NCBI GenBank assembly: GCA_031269135.1 | Contig: JAISZP010000126.1 | Coordinates: 1 to 5,421 of the forward strand | Reading direction: 5' to 3' | Source of the DNA: Deltaproteobacteria bacterium | Lineage (GTDB): Bacteria; Desulfobacterota; Desulfarculia; Adiutricales; Adiutricaceae | DNA: 5,421 bases | Shown here: piece by piece, positions 5,201-5,421 of the stretch | How positions within the stretch are numbered: position 1 is the first letter of the stretch | How the letters are laid out: each line of letters begins with the position of its first letter | Notes under the pieces: model-generated | What the model saw: the letters and a program-made list of their open reading frames with translations, nothing else | Database searches by the model: none | Told to the model about the DNA's origin: nothing | Made by a program: the position numbers and the translations under genes

Positions 5201-5352
5201 GCTTGCCGGAGCATTTTAGAGGCTTGCTGGAAGCTTGTTGGAGCCTTATTAGACGCTTGCTACAGCATTTTAGAGGTTTGTTGGAAGCTTGCCGGAGCAA
5301 TAATAGACTCTTGCCGGACTATTGCCGGACTAGTGTTAGACGCTTATTGGAA
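5201..5352. repeat. 11-bp-period tandem array with a 54-bp higher-order unit
   Basis: The basic element is GCTTGCCGGAA (11 bp) alternating with A/T-rich elements such as GCATTTTAGAG. Lengths of 21, 11 and 22 bp make a 54-bp composite at 5201-5254 that repeats at 5255-5308 with 44 of 54 positions identical. Four further 11-bp units follow (5309-5352): TCTTGCCGGAC, TATTGCCGGAC, TAGTGTTAGAC and GCTTATTGGAA. The period is close to one DNA helical turn. No coding frame or ribosome site goes with it. Confidence 0.8.
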
Positions 5353-5421
5353 GCTAAAGACTAAATCAGCGATCGACGGCAGGTCATCGGCAGCCGACGC
5401 CTGGCGTAGTCATCGTCAAGC

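Overview
The window carries three genes, all on the minus strand, separated by unusually long non-coding gaps; only about 60% of it is coding. Reading in the minus direction (right to left), the order is: a secreted protein of unknown function (3988-4779), an M3-family oligoendopeptidase, PepF type (910-2706), and a PAS-domain signalling protein whose C-terminal part lies beyond the left edge (1-648). Nothing points to a classical mobile element, a CRISPR array, or an rRNA or tRNA gene.

The organism is a bacterium. The signal peptide on the secreted protein, the sigma-70-like promoters and the PAS/PAC sensor architecture fit a Gram-negative organism. A deltaproteobacterial (Desulfobacterota-type) lineage is a guess from protein style, not a demonstrated assignment. 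Genes have moderate GC content, while the gaps alternate between GC-rich and very AT-rich blocks.

Layout: 1-648 is the PAS gene, with a well-formed promoter at 803-831. 910-2706 is pepF, with a stem-loop over its stop codon. 2707-3987 is a 1.3 kb non-coding stretch. It contains five short tandem repeat arrays with different units (15, 15, 14, 15 and 12 bp), several perfect inverted repeats, and a strong intrinsic terminator at 3708-3738 that may also close a small plus-strand RNA. 3988-4779 encodes the secreted protein, preceded by two tandem promoters and a perfect dyad upstream. 4965-5200 is AT-rich with nothing convincing. 5201-5352 is an 11-bp-period repeat array with a 54-bp higher-order unit.

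The three genes show no obvious joint pathway: cytoplasmic peptide turnover, signal sensing and an unknown envelope protein. The gaps are 261 and 1281 bp and two of the genes have their own promoters, so they are most likely separate transcription units. The most unusual feature is the concentration of unrelated 11-15 bp minisatellites in the gaps.
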